Shown one piece after another: positions 26,891 to 37,800 of a stretch of 64,000 bases of DNA. The notes beneath the pieces were generated by a model. It saw nothing but the letters and a program-made list of their open reading frames with translations. It did not search any database and had not been told where the DNA came from. Position numbers and translations under genes: made by a program. The stretch is from Brevundimonas sp. PAMC22021 (GTDB lineage: Bacteria; Pseudomonadota; Alphaproteobacteria; Caulobacterales; Caulobacteraceae): assembly GCF_019443405.1 (NCBI RefSeq), contig NZ_CP080376.1:2294001-2358000 (forward strand), given 5' to 3'. Every line of letters begins with the position of its first letter. Positions within the stretch are counted from its first letter, which is position 1.

Positions 26891-27463
26891 TTGCCATCAA
26901 AGCCGATCCTGATGCGACCGCGACGCTTCGGCGATGCGCGCGGCTGGTTCATGGAGACCTACTCCGAGGGTTCAGCGGCGGCGCAAGACATCCATGTCCG
27001 GTTTGTTCAGGACAACCAGTCCTTTTCGGCGGCTTCCGGCACGGTGCGCGGACTGCATTTCCAGCGGCCACCGCACGCCCAGGCCAAGCTGGTGCGCTGT
27101 GTCCGGGGCTCCATCATGGACTATGCCGTCGATGTCCGCCGCGGATCTCCCACCTATGGGCAGCATGTCGCAGCCAAGCTGACGGCCGAGGGCGGCGAGC
27201 AGTTGTTCGTGCCGATCGGCTTCGCCCACGGCTTTGTCACCCTCGAGCCAAATACAGAGATCGCCTACAAGGTGTCGGACGTCTATGCGCCGGACTGCGA
27301 CGGCGGCTTGGTTTGGAATGACCCGTCCATCGGCATCGATTGGCCGTTGCCGGCCTCGGGCGCCGTGTTGTCGGACAAAGACAGGGTTCTGCCGACCTTG
27401 GCCCAGTTCCACAGCCCCTTTGAATATGACGGTCAGGCGCTAGAGCCGCTGTCCGCGCTCTGA
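26891..27463 (+). CDS. rfbC: dTDP-4-dehydrorhamnose 3,5-epimerase
   Basis: RmlC epimerises dTDP-4-keto-6-deoxyglucose, the third step of dTDP-L-rhamnose synthesis. The 190-residue cupin contains the start motif [23 protein letters not shown], the catalytic GLHFQ histidine, [16 protein letters not shown] and the [10 protein letters not shown] strand. The TTG at 26891 has AAGGA nine bases upstream and gives a normal N-terminus; an ATG at 26912 would start at the first conserved residues and is a less likely alternative. It leads the rfbCBDA operon. Confidence 0.95.
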   Translation: MPSKPILMRPRRFGDARGWFMETYSEGSAAAQDIHVRFVQDNQSFSAASGTVRGLHFQRPPHAQAKLVRCVRGSIMDYAVDVRRGSPTYGQHVAAKLTAEGGEQLFVPIGFAHGFVTLEPNTEIAYKVSDVYAPDCDGGLVWNDPSIGIDWPLPASGAVLSDKDRVLPTLAQFHSPFEYDGQALEPLSAL

Positions 27464-27474
27464 CGGAGACGATC

Positions 27475-28530
27475 ATGCGCATCCTGGTCACCGGCGGGGC
27501 CGGCTTTATCGGCTCGGCGCTCGTGCGGCGACTGATCCGGCACAGCGATCATGAAGTCTTGGTCTTCGACAAGCTGACCTATGCGGGCGTCCTGAGTTCG
27601 CTCGACCCTGTCTCCTCAAGCGATCGCTACCGCTTCATCCAGGCCGATATCTGCGACGCCGACGCCGTCGCTCGAGCCTTTCGCGACTTCGCACCGGAGG
27701 TGGTCGCCCACCTCGCGGCGGAGAGCCACGTGGACCGTTCGATCGACGGGCCCGGCGCCTTTGTTCAGACCAACGTGGTCGGGACATTCGTGATGCTGAG
27801 CCAGGCGCTTGCCTACTGGCGCGGCCTGGATGAGGCGGCCAGGTCCGCCTTTCGTTTCCACCACATTTCCACTGACGAAGTGTTCGGCTCGCTCGGCGAG
27901 GACGGCTTCTTCACCGAGACCACGCCCTACGATCCGCGGTCGCCCTATTCGGCGTCCAAGGCCGGATCGGACCACCTGGTGCGGGCCTGGGGCCACACCT
28001 ACGGTTTGCCGGTGCTGGTGACCAACTGCTCCAACAACTACGGCCCCTTTCATTTTCCCGAGAAGCTGATCCCGCTGATCATCATCCGCGCCCTGAACGG
28101 CGAGCCCCTGCCGGTCTATGGCGACGGGTCGAACGTGCGCGACTGGCTGTTCGTCGACGACCACGCCCGGGCGTTGCAGGCCGTCTTCGAGACCGGAAAG
28201 CCGGGCGAGACCTACAATGTCGGCGGCAACGCCGAACGAAAGAACATCGAGGTGGTGACGGCAATCTGTTCGATCCTGGACCGGCTGCGCCCCAAGGCCG
28301 AGGGCCGATACGCCGACCAGATCACCTATGTCACCGATCGTCCGGGGCACGACCATCGCTACGCCATCGACGCCGCCAAGATCCGCGCCGATCTCGGCTG
28401 GACGCCGTCGGTGACCTTCGAACAGGGCATCGAACAGACCGTGGCCTGGTATCTGGAGAACCAGTCCTGGTGGCGGGACATCCTCGACGCCCGCTATTCG
28501 ACCCAGCGTCTCGGCGTGGCCCATGGCTGA
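27475..28530 (+). CDS. rfbB: dTDP-glucose 4,6-dehydratase
   Basis: RmlB oxidises and dehydrates dTDP-glucose to the 4-keto-6-deoxy sugar. The 351-residue extended short-chain dehydrogenase has the NAD-binding [14 protein letters not shown] motif at its start, [12 protein letters not shown], the active-site [17 protein letters not shown] region, the YSASK catalytic Tyr-Lys pair and [15 protein letters not shown]. It starts 11 bases after rfbC and overlaps rfbD by eight bases. Confidence 0.97.
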   Translation: MRILVTGGAGFIGSALVRRLIRHSDHEVLVFDKLTYAGVLSSLDPVSSSDRYRFIQADICDADAVARAFRDFAPEVVAHLAAESHVDRSIDGPGAFVQTNVVGTFVMLSQALAYWRGLDEAARSAFRFHHISTDEVFGSLGEDGFFTETTPYDPRSPYSASKAGSDHLVRAWGHTYGLPVLVTNCSNNYGPFHFPEKLIPLIIIRALNGEPLPVYGDGSNVRDWLFVDDHARALQAVFETGKPGETYNVGGNAERKNIEVVTAICSILDRLRPKAEGRYADQITYVTDRPGHDHRYAIDAAKIRADLGWTPSVTFEQGIEQTVAWYLENQSWWRDILDARYSTQRLGVAHG

Positions 28531-29425
28531 TCCCGTCCATATCCTGATCACCGGGGGGGCCGGTCAGGTCGGTCTGGAGCTTCAGGCGGCCGACTGGCCT
28601 GAGGGCGTCGTCTTGCATGCTCCGACGCGAGCCGAACTGAATCTGGCGGACGCGGCCTCGGTCAAGGCCGCCTTCGCCGCCACACCCTTCGCCGCCGTGA
28701 TCAACTCCGGCGCCCATACGGCCGTGGACAAGGCCGAGGCGGAGGTCGCGGCCGCCTTCGCCGCCAACGCCATGGGCCCCGCGGTGCTGGCCGACGCCAC
28801 ACGCGAGGCGGGCGTTCCGCTGATCCAGGTTTCCACCGACTATGTGTTCGATGGCGAAAAGGACGGCCTCTATGTAGAGACCGATCCCGTGGGGCCCCTG
28901 GGCGTCTACGGAGCCTCCAAGCTGGCGGGGGAACTGGCGGTCAGGAACGGCAATCCCCGCTCTGTCGTGCTCCGCACCGCCTGGGTGCTGAGCGTGCACC
29001 GGGCGAACTTCCTCAAGACGATGCTGCGCCTCGCCGCCGACCGACCGGCGCTGCGGGTTGTCGAGGACCAGCGGGGATGCCCCACCTCGGCCCGCGACAT
29101 CGCCGCCGCCCTCAAGGTGATCACGCTGCGGATGATCGACGATCCGGACGCTCCCACCGGCGTCTACCATTTCGTCAATGCAGGCGAGACGAACTGGGCC
29201 GGGTTGGCGCGGGAAATCTTCGCCCTCAGCGCCGCTTCCGCCGGGCCGTCCGCGACGGTCGAGGGCATACCGTCCTCCGCCTATCCCACGCCGGCGCGTC
29301 GCCCGTCGAACTCGAGGCTGTCGAGCGAGAAGCTTACCCGCCACTACGGCGTCGCGCCCCGCAGCTGGCAGGACGCCGTCGCCGAGATCGTGACCGAACT
29401 GAACGCCGAAAGGACTGCGGCATGA
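28523..29425 (+). CDS. rfbD: dTDP-4-dehydrorhamnose reductase
   Basis: RmlD reduces the epimerised intermediate to dTDP-L-rhamnose with NADPH. The 300-residue protein shows [12 protein letters not shown] at the N-terminus, [23 protein letters not shown], the YGASK catalytic pair, LRTAWVLS and a conserved C-terminal [12 protein letters not shown]. It overlaps the rfbB stop by eight bases and the rfbA start by four (ATGA), so translation of the three is likely coupled. Confidence 0.97.
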   Translation: MADPVHILITGGAGQVGLELQAADWPEGVVLHAPTRAELNLADAASVKAAFAATPFAAVINSGAHTAVDKAEAEVAAAFAANAMGPAVLADATREAGVPLIQVSTDYVFDGEKDGLYVETDPVGPLGVYGASKLAGELAVRNGNPRSVVLRTAWVLSVHRANFLKTMLRLAADRPALRVVEDQRGCPTSARDIAAALKVITLRMIDDPDAPTGVYHFVNAGETNWAGLAREIFALSAASAGPSATVEGIPSSAYPTPARRPSNSRLSSEKLTRHYGVAPRSWQDAVAEIVTELNAERTAA

Positions 29426-30288
29426 AGGGCATCATCCTGGCCGGCGGATCGGGCACGCGCCTGCATCCCATGACGCTGGTCACGTCGAAGCAGCTGATGC
29501 CGGTCTATGACAAGCCGATGATCTACTATCCGCTGTCGACGCTGATGCTCGCGGGAATACGGGAGGTGCTGATCATCTCCACCCCGCGCGACACGCCCAA
29601 CTTCCAGGCCCTGCTGGGGGACGGCTCTCAATGGGGCATGGAGATTCAGTACGCCGTACAGCCCAGCCCCGACGGCCTCGCGCAGGCCTATGTCATCGGC
29701 GCGGATTTCGTCGGAAACAGCCCCTCGGCGCTGATCCTGGGCGACAACATCTTCTACGGCCACGGCATCACCGACCTGTTCACCAGCGCCATGAGCCGCC
29801 CGGACGGCGCGACGGTGTTCGCCTATCACGTCAACGATCCGGAACGCTACGGCGTGGTCGAGTTCGACGCCGAGATGCGCGCGCTGTCCATAGAGGAAAA
29901 GCCCGCCGCGCCGCGCTCGCAGTGGGCGGTAACCGGCCTCTACTTCTACGATGCGGAGGTGGTCGACATCGCCAAGGCGCTCAAGCCCTCATCCAGAGGC
30001 GAGCTGGAGATCACCGACGTCAACAAGGCCTACCTCGAGCGCGGCGATCTCTCGGTCGAGATCATGGGACGCGGTTATGCCTGGCTCGACACCGGCACGC
30101 CCGACAGCATGCTGGAAGCGGCCGAGTTCGTCCGAGTTCTCGAAAAGCGTCAGGGCTTCAAGATCGCCTGCCCCGAAGAGGTGGCGTTCCAGAAAGGCTT
30201 CATCAACGCCGATCGGCTGGAAGAACTGTCCGCCCGCTTGGGCAAGAGCTCATACGGCGCCTATCTGTCGCGGCTGAAGAGCCGGTAA
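29422..30288 (+). CDS. rfbA: Glucose-1-phosphate thymidylyltransferase
   Basis: RmlA makes dTDP-glucose from dTTP and glucose-1-phosphate and is usually feedback inhibited by dTDP-rhamnose. The 288-residue protein has the nucleotide-binding [13 protein letters not shown] motif, [29 protein letters not shown] and the [17 protein letters not shown] region. The ATG at 29422 overlaps the rfbD stop. It ends the operon and converges on the minus-strand export operon across 48 bases in which I see no clear hairpin. Confidence 0.97.
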   Translation: MKGIILAGGSGTRLHPMTLVTSKQLMPVYDKPMIYYPLSTLMLAGIREVLIISTPRDTPNFQALLGDGSQWGMEIQYAVQPSPDGLAQAYVIGADFVGNSPSALILGDNIFYGHGITDLFTSAMSRPDGATVFAYHVNDPERYGVVEFDAEMRALSIEEKPAAPRSQWAVTGLYFYDAEVVDIAKALKPSSRGELEITDVNKAYLERGDLSVEIMGRGYAWLDTGTPDSMLEAAEFVRVLEKRQGFKIACPEEVAFQKGFINADRLEELSARLGKSSYGAYLSRLKSR

Positions 30289-30336
30289 GCGGGCCGCGCC
30301 TACGCTGATCGACCCCGCTTGAACGCGTCTCGAATC

Positions 30337-31245
30337 TTACGCAGAGGGGCGAAACTCGAATTCCGACACATCGATGCCGACCACGCAGAATCGGCCCGAG
30401 ACCGCGCTATGCGGCAGGGCGACGGTCAGTTCCATGCCGTCGGCTTCCGCCCAGTCGTTCTCGAGCTCCACCTCGAAAATCCCGGACTGTGCCGGGGTCG
30501 CCTTCAGGAGCACGGGCGTGAGAGGCGGACCCCAGCGAAACTGAAACTCCTGTTTGGCGCCGTCGCCGTCGATCATGAAACGCAGCTTGATCTTCCAGCG
30601 TCCTGGGGGTGCCCAGAGATATGGCCCCCGAACCAGGGCGCGGGGCGGTCCGGTCATGTCCAGCCAGTCGCCGCCGGCGCCAGGAGCCGGTCGCGCGTTG
30701 GTGATGAACAGGGCGGGGCTCCACTCGCTTTGGCCGCCGGCCTCAAGATAGGTCAGCGCCTTGCTGGCCGCCTGGTCTCGAAGGCCCTCGCCGATTGGCG
30801 GTGACATAGGGCTGCACACCTCGAAGTCGTCGAACAACGACAGCCGCTGCGGCGCGTCCTCGGCGACGCGGCGCCCGCCGCGCGACCAGTCGATCGCCTC
30901 CACGCCGAAGCGCGACATCTCGATGAGGTGGACCCGCGCATCCTCCTCGGACACGGCATCGAGGCCGGCGAAATGGGTCAGGCCGTGTAGCAGCACCACG
31001 CGCTCGGCGTCGGCGGAGGGGCGCAGAAAGCGGTGGTCAGAAGCGACAAAGATGCGATGTGGATCGCGAGCCTCGGATGCGTCCGGCGCCTGATCGAGGA
31101 ACACCACGTCGCGCCCCTGTTGCAAGGCGGCCTCGGCTAGGGCGATGCGCCAGGCCTCTGCCTGGCGGGGCGCGGCGATCAGGACGCAGCGGCGCATCCA
31201 GCCTTCGCCGTCGATGGTAGGATCGGTCAAGCGGTTCTCAGCCAT
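30337..31245 (-). CDS. Unknown protein at the end of the capsule-type export operon
   Basis: A 302-residue protein without a signal peptide or membrane segment. The first ~150 residues look like a Rossmann-like alpha/beta region (MRRCVLIAAPRQAEAWRIAL; RDVVFLDQAPD; RVVLLHGLTHFAG). The last ~120 residues are rich in beta strands, Trp, Gly and Pro (LVRGPYLWAPPGRWKIKLRF, QFRWGPPL, ENDWAEADGMELTV), much like a carbohydrate-binding beta-sandwich. It starts inside the end of the ABC ATPase gene (19-base overlap), so it is translationally coupled to the exporter. I recognise no family. A role in recognising or regulating the exported glycan is inference. Confidence 0.75.
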   Translation of the reverse strand: MAENRLTDPTIDGEGWMRRCVLIAAPRQAEAWRIALAEAALQQGRDVVFLDQAPDASEARDPHRIFVASDHRFLRPSADAERVVLLHGLTHFAGLDAVSEEDARVHLIEMSRFGVEAIDWSRGGRRVAEDAPQRLSLFDDFEVCSPMSPPIGEGLRDQAASKALTYLEAGGQSEWSPALFITNARPAPGAGGDWLDMTGPPRALVRGPYLWAPPGRWKIKLRFMIDGDGAKQEFQFRWGPPLTPVLLKATPAQSGIFEVELENDWAEADGMELTVALPHSAVSGRFCVVGIDVSEFEFRPSA

Positions 31246-31901
31246 TTATAGATCTCGACCGCTTCCTCGATGTCGTCGAAGACCTTGGCCTTTCCGCTTT
31301 CGACCAACAGCGCCCGGTCGCAGTAGCTGGAGACCAGATCGACGTTGTGGGAAGCCAGAAGAAACGCCCGTTCGGCGCGGCGCTCGAACAGTTCATGCTG
31401 GCATTTGCGCTGGAAGCGAGCGTCGCCAACCGCCACCAGTTCATCCACCAGGTAGCATTCGAACTCGATGGCCAGGGACAGGCCAAAGGCGAGACGCGCC
31501 CTCATGCCCGAGGAGTAGTGCTTCACCGGAAGACGAAGAGACCGGCCCAGCTCCGCGAAGTCATCTACCCGGTCGCGGACCTCCCGGAAATCGCGGCCAT
31601 AGATCCGCGCCAGAAAGCGGATGTTGTCGAGGCCTGAAAGGCTGCCCTGAAAACCGCCATGAAAGCCGATCGGCCAGGATTGGCTGATGTTCCAGCGAAT
31701 ACGGCCCTGCGTCGGCGACATCACGCCGCCGAGCAGCTTGATGAGCGTGGACTTGCCCTGCCCGTTCCGACCCAGGATGGCCAACCGGTCTCTGGGTCCG
31801 AGATCAAAGCTGAGGCCGCTAAAGACGGGACGTTGAGCGGTTCTGTAGGTCAATCCCAGGTTCGAGACCTGCAGGCCCACCTCCGGCGCGACGGTGGTCA
31901 T
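31227..31901 (-). CDS. Polysaccharide ABC exporter ATPase, KpsT/Wzt-like
   Basis: The 224-residue nucleotide-binding protein powers glycan export through the adjacent permease. Walker A is LGRNGQGKSTLIKLL, the signature is HYSSGMRARLAFGL, the Walker B strand is CYLVDELVAVGD, and the switch His is in LASHNVDL. The SSGM signature and the short length, without the C-terminal carbohydrate-binding domain found in Wzt, are typical of KpsT-type capsule exporters. The ATG at 31901 overlaps the stop of the KpsE-like gene (ATGA). Confidence 0.93.
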   Translation of the reverse strand: MTTVAPEVGLQVSNLGLTYRTAQRPVFSGLSFDLGPRDRLAILGRNGQGKSTLIKLLGGVMSPTQGRIRWNISQSWPIGFHGGFQGSLSGLDNIRFLARIYGRDFREVRDRVDDFAELGRSLRLPVKHYSSGMRARLAFGLSLAIEFECYLVDELVAVGDARFQRKCQHELFERRAERAFLLASHNVDLVSSYCDRALLVESGKAKVFDDIEEAVEIYKWLRTA

Positions 31902-33058
31902 CCGTCCTGCCTGTGTTCCCGAACGCCGGACCAGATCAGCCAGCCGAGGCCGTAGATCAACAGGCACGACGCAAATACCGCAAGCAGGGACAACCAGCGC
32001 CGAGGCTCCAGCGGCGCCTGAGGCAGGTTTGGCGACACCACCCGCTCGAGATAGACCTGCTGACGCCGCGCATCCTGTTCGGCGGCCAGCAGAGACGTCG
32101 TGGCGGCCGCCAACTCTCGTGTGGCGAGCTCGCGTTCGAAGGTGAGTTCCTCGAACGCGCCGACCTGCGGAGCCAAGGTCGCGGATCCGCCCGAAATCTT
32201 CGCCCGCTCCGCTTCGATCTGGCGGCGGTAGGCGGCGATCCGCGCATCGATGGGCCTGAGCTGCGGGCTCTGCGGCGCCTCGGCGGCGATCTGCTCGCGC
32301 TGGGCCTGAAGCTCGGCCACGCGCACGTTCAGCTCGCCGATCAGCTGGGCGTTCTCGGTGACGATGGTCTGGGGATCGATGATCGCCTGCTCGTTGCGGA
32401 AGGCTGTCAGTTCGGTCTGCGCGCGGGCGAGGTTGCGCACGGCGTTTTCCCGGGTCACGCGCGTCTGCTGAACGGCGTCGGTCACCGCACGCTGGTTCAG
32501 GCGGTTCACCAGGGCCTCGCCGCCATTCAGCAAGGACGCCGCTAGGTTCTGAGCGTCGGCGGGGCGAAAGGCCTCGACCCTCAGCGTGCTGATGCCGGTC
32601 GAGGAATCGTATCCAACGGTGACGAAGCGGCCCAGCGCCTTGAGCAGACCCTCTTCGCTCCGGCTCTCCCAAAGCCGTGGGTAGCGGGAAAGCGAGTCCG
32701 CCCCCGGACGTGAAAGCAGGGCGGGCACGTCGAAACGTTGGCGCAGATCACGCAAGCCATCGGCGGAGGTCATGTATTCGTGCACGGCGAACGCGTCTGT
32801 CTGGCCCGAACTGAGCCCGACGCCTTGCAACGCAAGGCCAAAGGCGCTGGGAGCCTGACCAGCATCCCGAACAATGAAGCGCGCCTCCGAAACGTAGCGC
32901 GGCGAAGCGATCAGCAGGAAGTAGATGGCGGCGATGACGGTCGGAACCACCACCACGATCAGGAACGCGAGCGGGATGCGCCGCCACCACGGCGTCGAGC
33001 GAGCATAAGGAAGGAGCTCCGGCAGCGGCCCCACGTAATTCAGTTTCGGCTCGGTCAT
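31898..33058 (-). CDS. Capsule export inner-membrane protein, KpsE-like
   Basis: A polysaccharide co-polymerase of the KpsE/BexC type that bridges the ABC exporter to an outer-membrane channel. The 386-residue protein has transmembrane helices near both ends (about residues 30-51 and 355-375), a periplasmic alpha/beta base beginning YVSEARFIVRD and a long coiled coil through the middle (ENAVRNLARAQTELTAF to the Ala/Glu-rich C-terminal half). No cytoplasmic kinase domain is present, so it is not Wzc. The start at 33058 follows the permease stop by 28 bases. The outer-membrane partner KpsD/Wza is not in the window. Confidence 0.9.
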   Translation of the reverse strand: MTEPKLNYVGPLPELLPYARSTPWWRRIPLAFLIVVVVPTVIAAIYFLLIASPRYVSEARFIVRDAGQAPSAFGLALQGVGLSSGQTDAFAVHEYMTSADGLRDLRQRFDVPALLSRPGADSLSRYPRLWESRSEEGLLKALGRFVTVGYDSSTGISTLRVEAFRPADAQNLAASLLNGGEALVNRLNQRAVTDAVQQTRVTRENAVRNLARAQTELTAFRNEQAIIDPQTIVTENAQLIGELNVRVAELQAQREQIAAEAPQSPQLRPIDARIAAYRRQIEAERAKISGGSATLAPQVGAFEELTFERELATRELAAATTSLLAAEQDARRQQVYLERVVSPNLPQAPLEPRRWLSLLAVFASCLLIYGLGWLIWSGVREHRQDG

Positions 33059-33086
33059 ACTCGGTTCCAAACGCCTCGGGCGACGG

Positions 33087-33866
33087 TCATTCCACATCCA
33101 CCCGATCGCGGGCGTCGGCAAGCAGGATCAATCCCAGAAAGTTCAGAACCCCCGACCAGGCCAGAACATAGGTCGCGTTGTAGTGCGTCTCGACAAAGGG
33201 GCCAAACACCCCTGCGCGGATCATCTCGATGGCGTGAGGAATCGGCACCAGAAGGTAGATTTCCTGAACACGCTCGGGCAGCCACGCGACCATGAAAAAG
33301 GCTCCCGACAGAGGGATCAGCATATAGGTGAGCAGGGGAACGATGCGCTCCATCACTTCCCAGCGGATCGCCAGGGCGGCCATGACGTTGGCCAAGCCTA
33401 CGCTGAAGACCGCCAAGATGAGCCAACCTGCGTAGACCAGCAATATGTTCTCAGGCCACGACACCTGACCAAGAACCATCAGCACAAAGTAAACGATGAT
33501 GAATGCGGCGGTGGCGCCCATGAATTCAAGGATGTTTCGCGACAGCATGATATGAAGAATGCTGATCTGTTTGTGAAACAGAAGCCCGATGTTGCCTTGG
33601 ATCGCGCCCTGCGAATACGAGATTTGGTGGCGAAGCAGCAGCAAGCTCATGTAGCCGGTCACGATAAACGGCCCCAGGCGCACGCCGTGTTCGTATTCGG
33701 GCTTGATGATCGACCACATCACCAGCACGCCAAGACAGAACAACAAGGGTTCGCCGACAAGCCACAGAAATCCCAGGCCTTCCCGACCGAAGCGCGTAAC
33801 GACTTCGCGCATCATCAAGGCTTCAAGGATGCGCGTGTGCCGGGAACCGGGTCTGGTAAAGCTCAT
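33087..33866 (-). CDS. Polysaccharide ABC exporter permease, KpsM-like
   Basis: The 259-residue ABC-2 type permease has six predicted transmembrane helices and family features: MMREVVTRFGREGLGFLW near the N-terminus, an amphipathic coupling stretch before the first helix, and VPIPHAIEMIRAGVFGPFVETHYNATY close to the C-terminus, a signature of KpsM/RkpT transporters. With the ATPase it should export a lipid-linked capsular polysaccharide. It is the second gene of the methyltransferase-permease-KpsE-ATPase-unknown operon. Confidence 0.93.
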   Translation of the reverse strand: MSFTRPGSRHTRILEALMMREVVTRFGREGLGFLWLVGEPLLFCLGVLVMWSIIKPEYEHGVRLGPFIVTGYMSLLLLRHQISYSQGAIQGNIGLLFHKQISILHIMLSRNILEFMGATAAFIIVYFVLMVLGQVSWPENILLVYAGWLILAVFSVGLANVMAALAIRWEVMERIVPLLTYMLIPLSGAFFMVAWLPERVQEIYLLVPIPHAIEMIRAGVFGPFVETHYNATYVLAWSGVLNFLGLILLADARDRVDVE

Positions 33867-33929
33867 AGGCGGCGCATTTCCATCAACACGAGCAACTCCC
33901 CGCCACGACCGACATCCGGCTTCGGTCGA

Positions 33930-34727
33930 TCAGGCGGCGTCACGCGGGACAAGCACGACGACGGTTTGCCCGTCGCCTTCGTGAGGCAAGCCGAAATCGT
34001 AGCCGAGGACGTCCATGTCCAGATGTTTCGCCCAGGCTTCAATCTGCGACCGCTCGGTGAACATATTCAACTGATCGTCCTTTGATCCCGCCGCCGCACG
34101 ATCGACCATGCCCTGGAAGATCGGCCAGTTGCGCTCGCTCTCCAGGAAAGAAAAGACGATGCGCCCGTTCGGCCTCAGCACCCGCCTGGCTTCCTGCAGG
34201 TAGACGTAGCTTTCCTGATGCAGGAGGTGAGTGATGACACTGAAGATCACGACCATGTCGGCGGAGGCGTCCGGCGCGGGAAGGCTCAGGGTTTGGTTCA
34301 GCTGGAACCGGTAGGTCGATGGCGATTGGCTCTGGGCGTAATCGAGCAGCTCTTGGACGATGTCGATGCCAAGATAGTCGATCCGCTCGAAGTTCAGCCC
34401 GAGATGCTTGGCGAGCCGACCGCTGCCGCAGCCCAGATCGATGATCGACATGCCGTCTTCGAGGCCGCACCCCTTGAGAACCTGAACCAGCAGCGATCCG
34501 GTCAGATCATAGGAGCCGCCCACGGCGTAGGACATCGCCTCATCCAGCGGATGCTTGTCCATGAGCTCGCGAACGTAGGCCGTGTAGTCCGATACGAAAT
34601 GCGGCTGCTGTTCGCGACGCTCCATTTCCGCGCGCAGCTTGTCGATTTCGGCGAGCAGCTTGGCTCGCTCTTCGTTTCCGAGTTCGGCCGCGACCGTGTT
34701 CTTGAGTTTTGAACGTCCGAACATCAT
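33930..34727 (-). CDS. Class I SAM-dependent methyltransferase, export operon
   Basis: A 265-residue protein with a basic coiled-coil N-terminus (residues 15-42) followed by a methyltransferase domain: IIDLGCGSGRLAKHLG (motif I), YLGIDIVQELL, VVIFSVITHLLHQESYVYLQEARRVL in two halves, and GRIVFSFLES. Membrane-proximal polysaccharide methyltransferases often carry such N-terminal coils. It is the first gene of the exporter operon, so it may cap or modify the glycan chain before export, by analogy with chain-terminating methylation in ABC-dependent O-antigen systems. ATGs at 34727 and 34724 are both possible; AGGA lies just upstream. Confidence 0.85.
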   Translation of the reverse strand: MMFGRSKLKNTVAAELGNEERAKLLAEIDKLRAEMERREQQPHFVSDYTAYVRELMDKHPLDEAMSYAVGGSYDLTGSLLVQVLKGCGLEDGMSIIDLGCGSGRLAKHLGLNFERIDYLGIDIVQELLDYAQSQSPSTYRFQLNQTLSLPAPDASADMVVIFSVITHLLHQESYVYLQEARRVLRPNGRIVFSFLESERNWPIFQGMVDRAAAGSKDDQLNMFTERSQIEAWAKHLDMDVLGYDFGLPHEGDGQTVVVLVPRDAA

Positions 34728-34800
34728 CCATCCTGCTAAGCGCCGCCGTGCATACCAAGCCCGCCCCCTGCCGGGAAGTCGAGAAGCGGAAGCATGCGTA

Positions 34801-37800
34801 CTAGAGATTCAGCAGCGCCGGATCGCCGCCCTGCGCCGCGATATTGACGCTTACGGCCTTTTCCGAGGCGAAGCGGATAAGGATGTGGGGGCCGCCCGCC
34901 TTGGGGCCGGTGCCGGACAGGCCTTCGCCGCCGAAGGGCTGGACGCCGACCACCGCGCCGATGATGGAGCGATTGACGTAGACGTTGCCGGCCGGAACCA
35001 GGCGGCTGACCTCGTCGGCGAAGGCGTCGATGCGGCTGTGGACGCCCAGCGTCAGACCATAGCCGCGCCCGGCCAGCTTGCCGGCGACCTCGCGCAGGTC
35101 GGAGGGGTGATACCGGCAGATGTGGAGGACGGGGCCGAACACCTCGCGTTCCAAATAGTCGGCGGTCGGCACCTCGGCGATGGTGGGGGCGAAGAAGTCG
35201 CCGGCCGAGACGCTGTCCGGCACGGCGGCGCGGGCGACGATGCGGGCGTCGCCTTCGAGCCGCTTCAGGTGGGCCTCCAGCGCAGCGCGAGCCTCGGCGT
35301 CGATCACGGGGCCGATGTCGGTCCGGGGATCCGCGGGGTCGCCAACCACCTGGACCGCGAGCGCGCCCTTCAGCCCCTCGATCAAGGCGTCGGCGGCGTC
35401 GTGGGGGACATAAAGCAGGCGCAGGGCCGAGCAGCGCTGGCCCGATGAGCCGAACGCGGACAGGATCACGTCGTCGATCACCTGCTCCTTCAGCGCAGTG
35501 GTGTCGACGAACATGCCGTTCAGGCCGCCGGTCTCGGCGATGAAGGGGATGATCGGCCCGGCCCGGCTGGCGATGGCGCGGTTGATGGCGGTTGCGGTGT
35601 CGGTGCCGCCGGTGAAGGCCACGCCGTCGATCAGCGGATGCGACACCAGCGCCGCGCCCACCGTCTCGCCGCGCCCGGGCAGCAGCGCCAGAAGATCCGG
35701 GTTCAGGCCGGCCTTGTGGAACAGGCGAACGGCCTCGGCCGCGACCAGCGGCGTCTGCTCGGCCGGCTTGGCCAGGACGGCGTCGCCGGCGGCGAGCGCG
35801 GCGGTGATCTGGCCGGTGAAAATGGCCAGCGGGAAGTTCCATGGGCTGATGGCGGCGAAAACGCCCCGGCCGTGCAGCACCAGGGTGTTCACCTCGCCCA
35901 CAGGGCCGGACAGGACTTTGGGTCCGCCGAACTGCTGCTCGGCCAGCATGGCGTAGTAGCGGCAGAAGTCGGCGGCCTCGCGCACCTCCGCCACGCCGTC
36001 GTTCAGGGTCTTGCCGGCCTCGCGCGCCAGCAGCGCGACCAGCCGGTCCATGTCGGCCTCGAGCGCATCGCCCATGGCGCGCAGGATGGGGGCGCGACCT
36101 GCGCCGCCTAACCGATCCCACGGTCCTTGCGCCTTCTGCGCAGCCGCGGCGGCCGCATCGATGTCTTCGGGAGAAGCCTCCGAGACATGCCCCAGGACGC
36201 GGGCGCGATCGGCCGGGCTGGTGACATCCCGCGGGTTCACGCCGGCGCGCAGCTTGCCGCCGACGATCGGGCCGCTGGTCAGCTTTTCGCGATCCACCAG
36301 TTCCAGCGCGCGCGCATGCTTCTCGCGGTCGGCGGCCTGGCTGTAGTCGCGGCCGAGGGAGTTCTGGCGATCGCCGTACATGTCTTTGGGAACCGAGATT
36401 CTGGGGTGACGGTCGGGCGTCTGCTCGACCAGGGTGATGGGATCGGCGGCGACGGCCGAGGCCGGCACCCGCTCGTCCAGAAGGGCATGGACGAAGGAGG
36501 AGTTGGCGCCGTTCTCGAGCAGGCGCCGCACCAGATAGGGCAGCAGTTCCTCATGCCCGCCGACGGGCGCATAGGCGCGCACGATCACCTCTTCGCCCGC
36601 CCAGGCTTCACGGGCTGCGTCGTACAGCACCTCGCCCATACCGTGCAGGCGCTGGTGCTCGATCTTCACGCGCCGGTCACGCGCCATGCGACGCACGGCG
36701 GCCAGGGTGTGAGCGTTGTGGCTGGCGAACTGGGAATACAGATGGGGCGCCGCCTCGATCATGGCCCGCGCGCAGACCAGATAGTTCAGGTCCGTCGCCG
36801 CCTTGGTCGTGAACACCGGATAGTCGGAGCGTCCGAACACCTGGGCGCGCTTGATCTCGGTATCCCAGTAGGCGCCCTTGACCAGCCGCACCATCAGCCG
36901 GCGACCCGAGCGGCGGGCGAGGTCGGCGACACGCTGAACCGTCTCCAGCCCGCGCTTCTGATAGGCTTGGACCGCCAGCCCGAGGCCAGTCCAGCCGCCC
37001 AGCGCCGGCTCATGCGCCAACCGATCCAGCAGCTTCAGCGACAGGGCCAGGCGATCCGCCTCTTCCGCGTCGATGGTGTAGTTGATGTCGTATTTCGCGG
37101 CGATCAGCGCCAGGCGCAGGATGCGAGGGTACAGTTCGACCCAGACGCGTTCCTCCTGCGTCGCCTCATAGCGCGGCGAGAGCGCCGACAGCTTGACCGA
37201 CACGCCATGGCCGGCTTCCGGCCCCTGACCCTTGGACGTCTTGCCCACCGCCTCGATGGCGTGGGCGTAGATGCGCTCATAGCGGTCGGCGTCGGCCTCG
37301 GTGCGAGCGCCCTCGCCCAGCATGTCGAAGCTGCACAGCCAGCCTTCCTTGTTTGACCGCTTCAGCGCGCCTTCGATGGTGCGGCCGACCACGAACTGCT
37401 CGCCCATGATCTTGACGGCGGCCGCGACCGCCTGGCGGATCACCGGTTCGCCCAGCCGACCGGCGACACGCTTGAGGAAGCCGGGCAGGTCGGTTTTCGC
37501 CTGATCGTCCACATCGACCAGCTTGCCCGTCAGCATCAGCCCCCAGGTGGAGGCGTTGACGAACAGGCTGTCGGACTGCCCCAGGTGCTGGGCCCAGTCG
37601 GCCGAGCCGATCTTTTCGGCGATAAGCCGGTCGCGCGTGTCCTCGTCCGGAGTGCGCAGCAACGCCTCGGCCAGGCACATCAGCGCCAGCCCTTCGCGGG
37701 TGCCCAGCGAGAACTGCTGCAGGAAGCTTTCAACCACCCCCTGCTTCTTCTGGCTGCGACGCGCGCGCTCGACCAGGTCGACAGCCTCCGCGACCACGGC

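Noticed and set aside
31898..33058. The KpsE-like protein considered as a Wzc-type tyrosine autokinase
   Set aside because: No Walker A/B kinase domain or C-terminal Tyr cluster follows the second transmembrane helix.
36127..37356. A 409-codon open frame antisense to putA
   Set aside because: Antisense to a conserved enzyme, with biased composition and no start signal.
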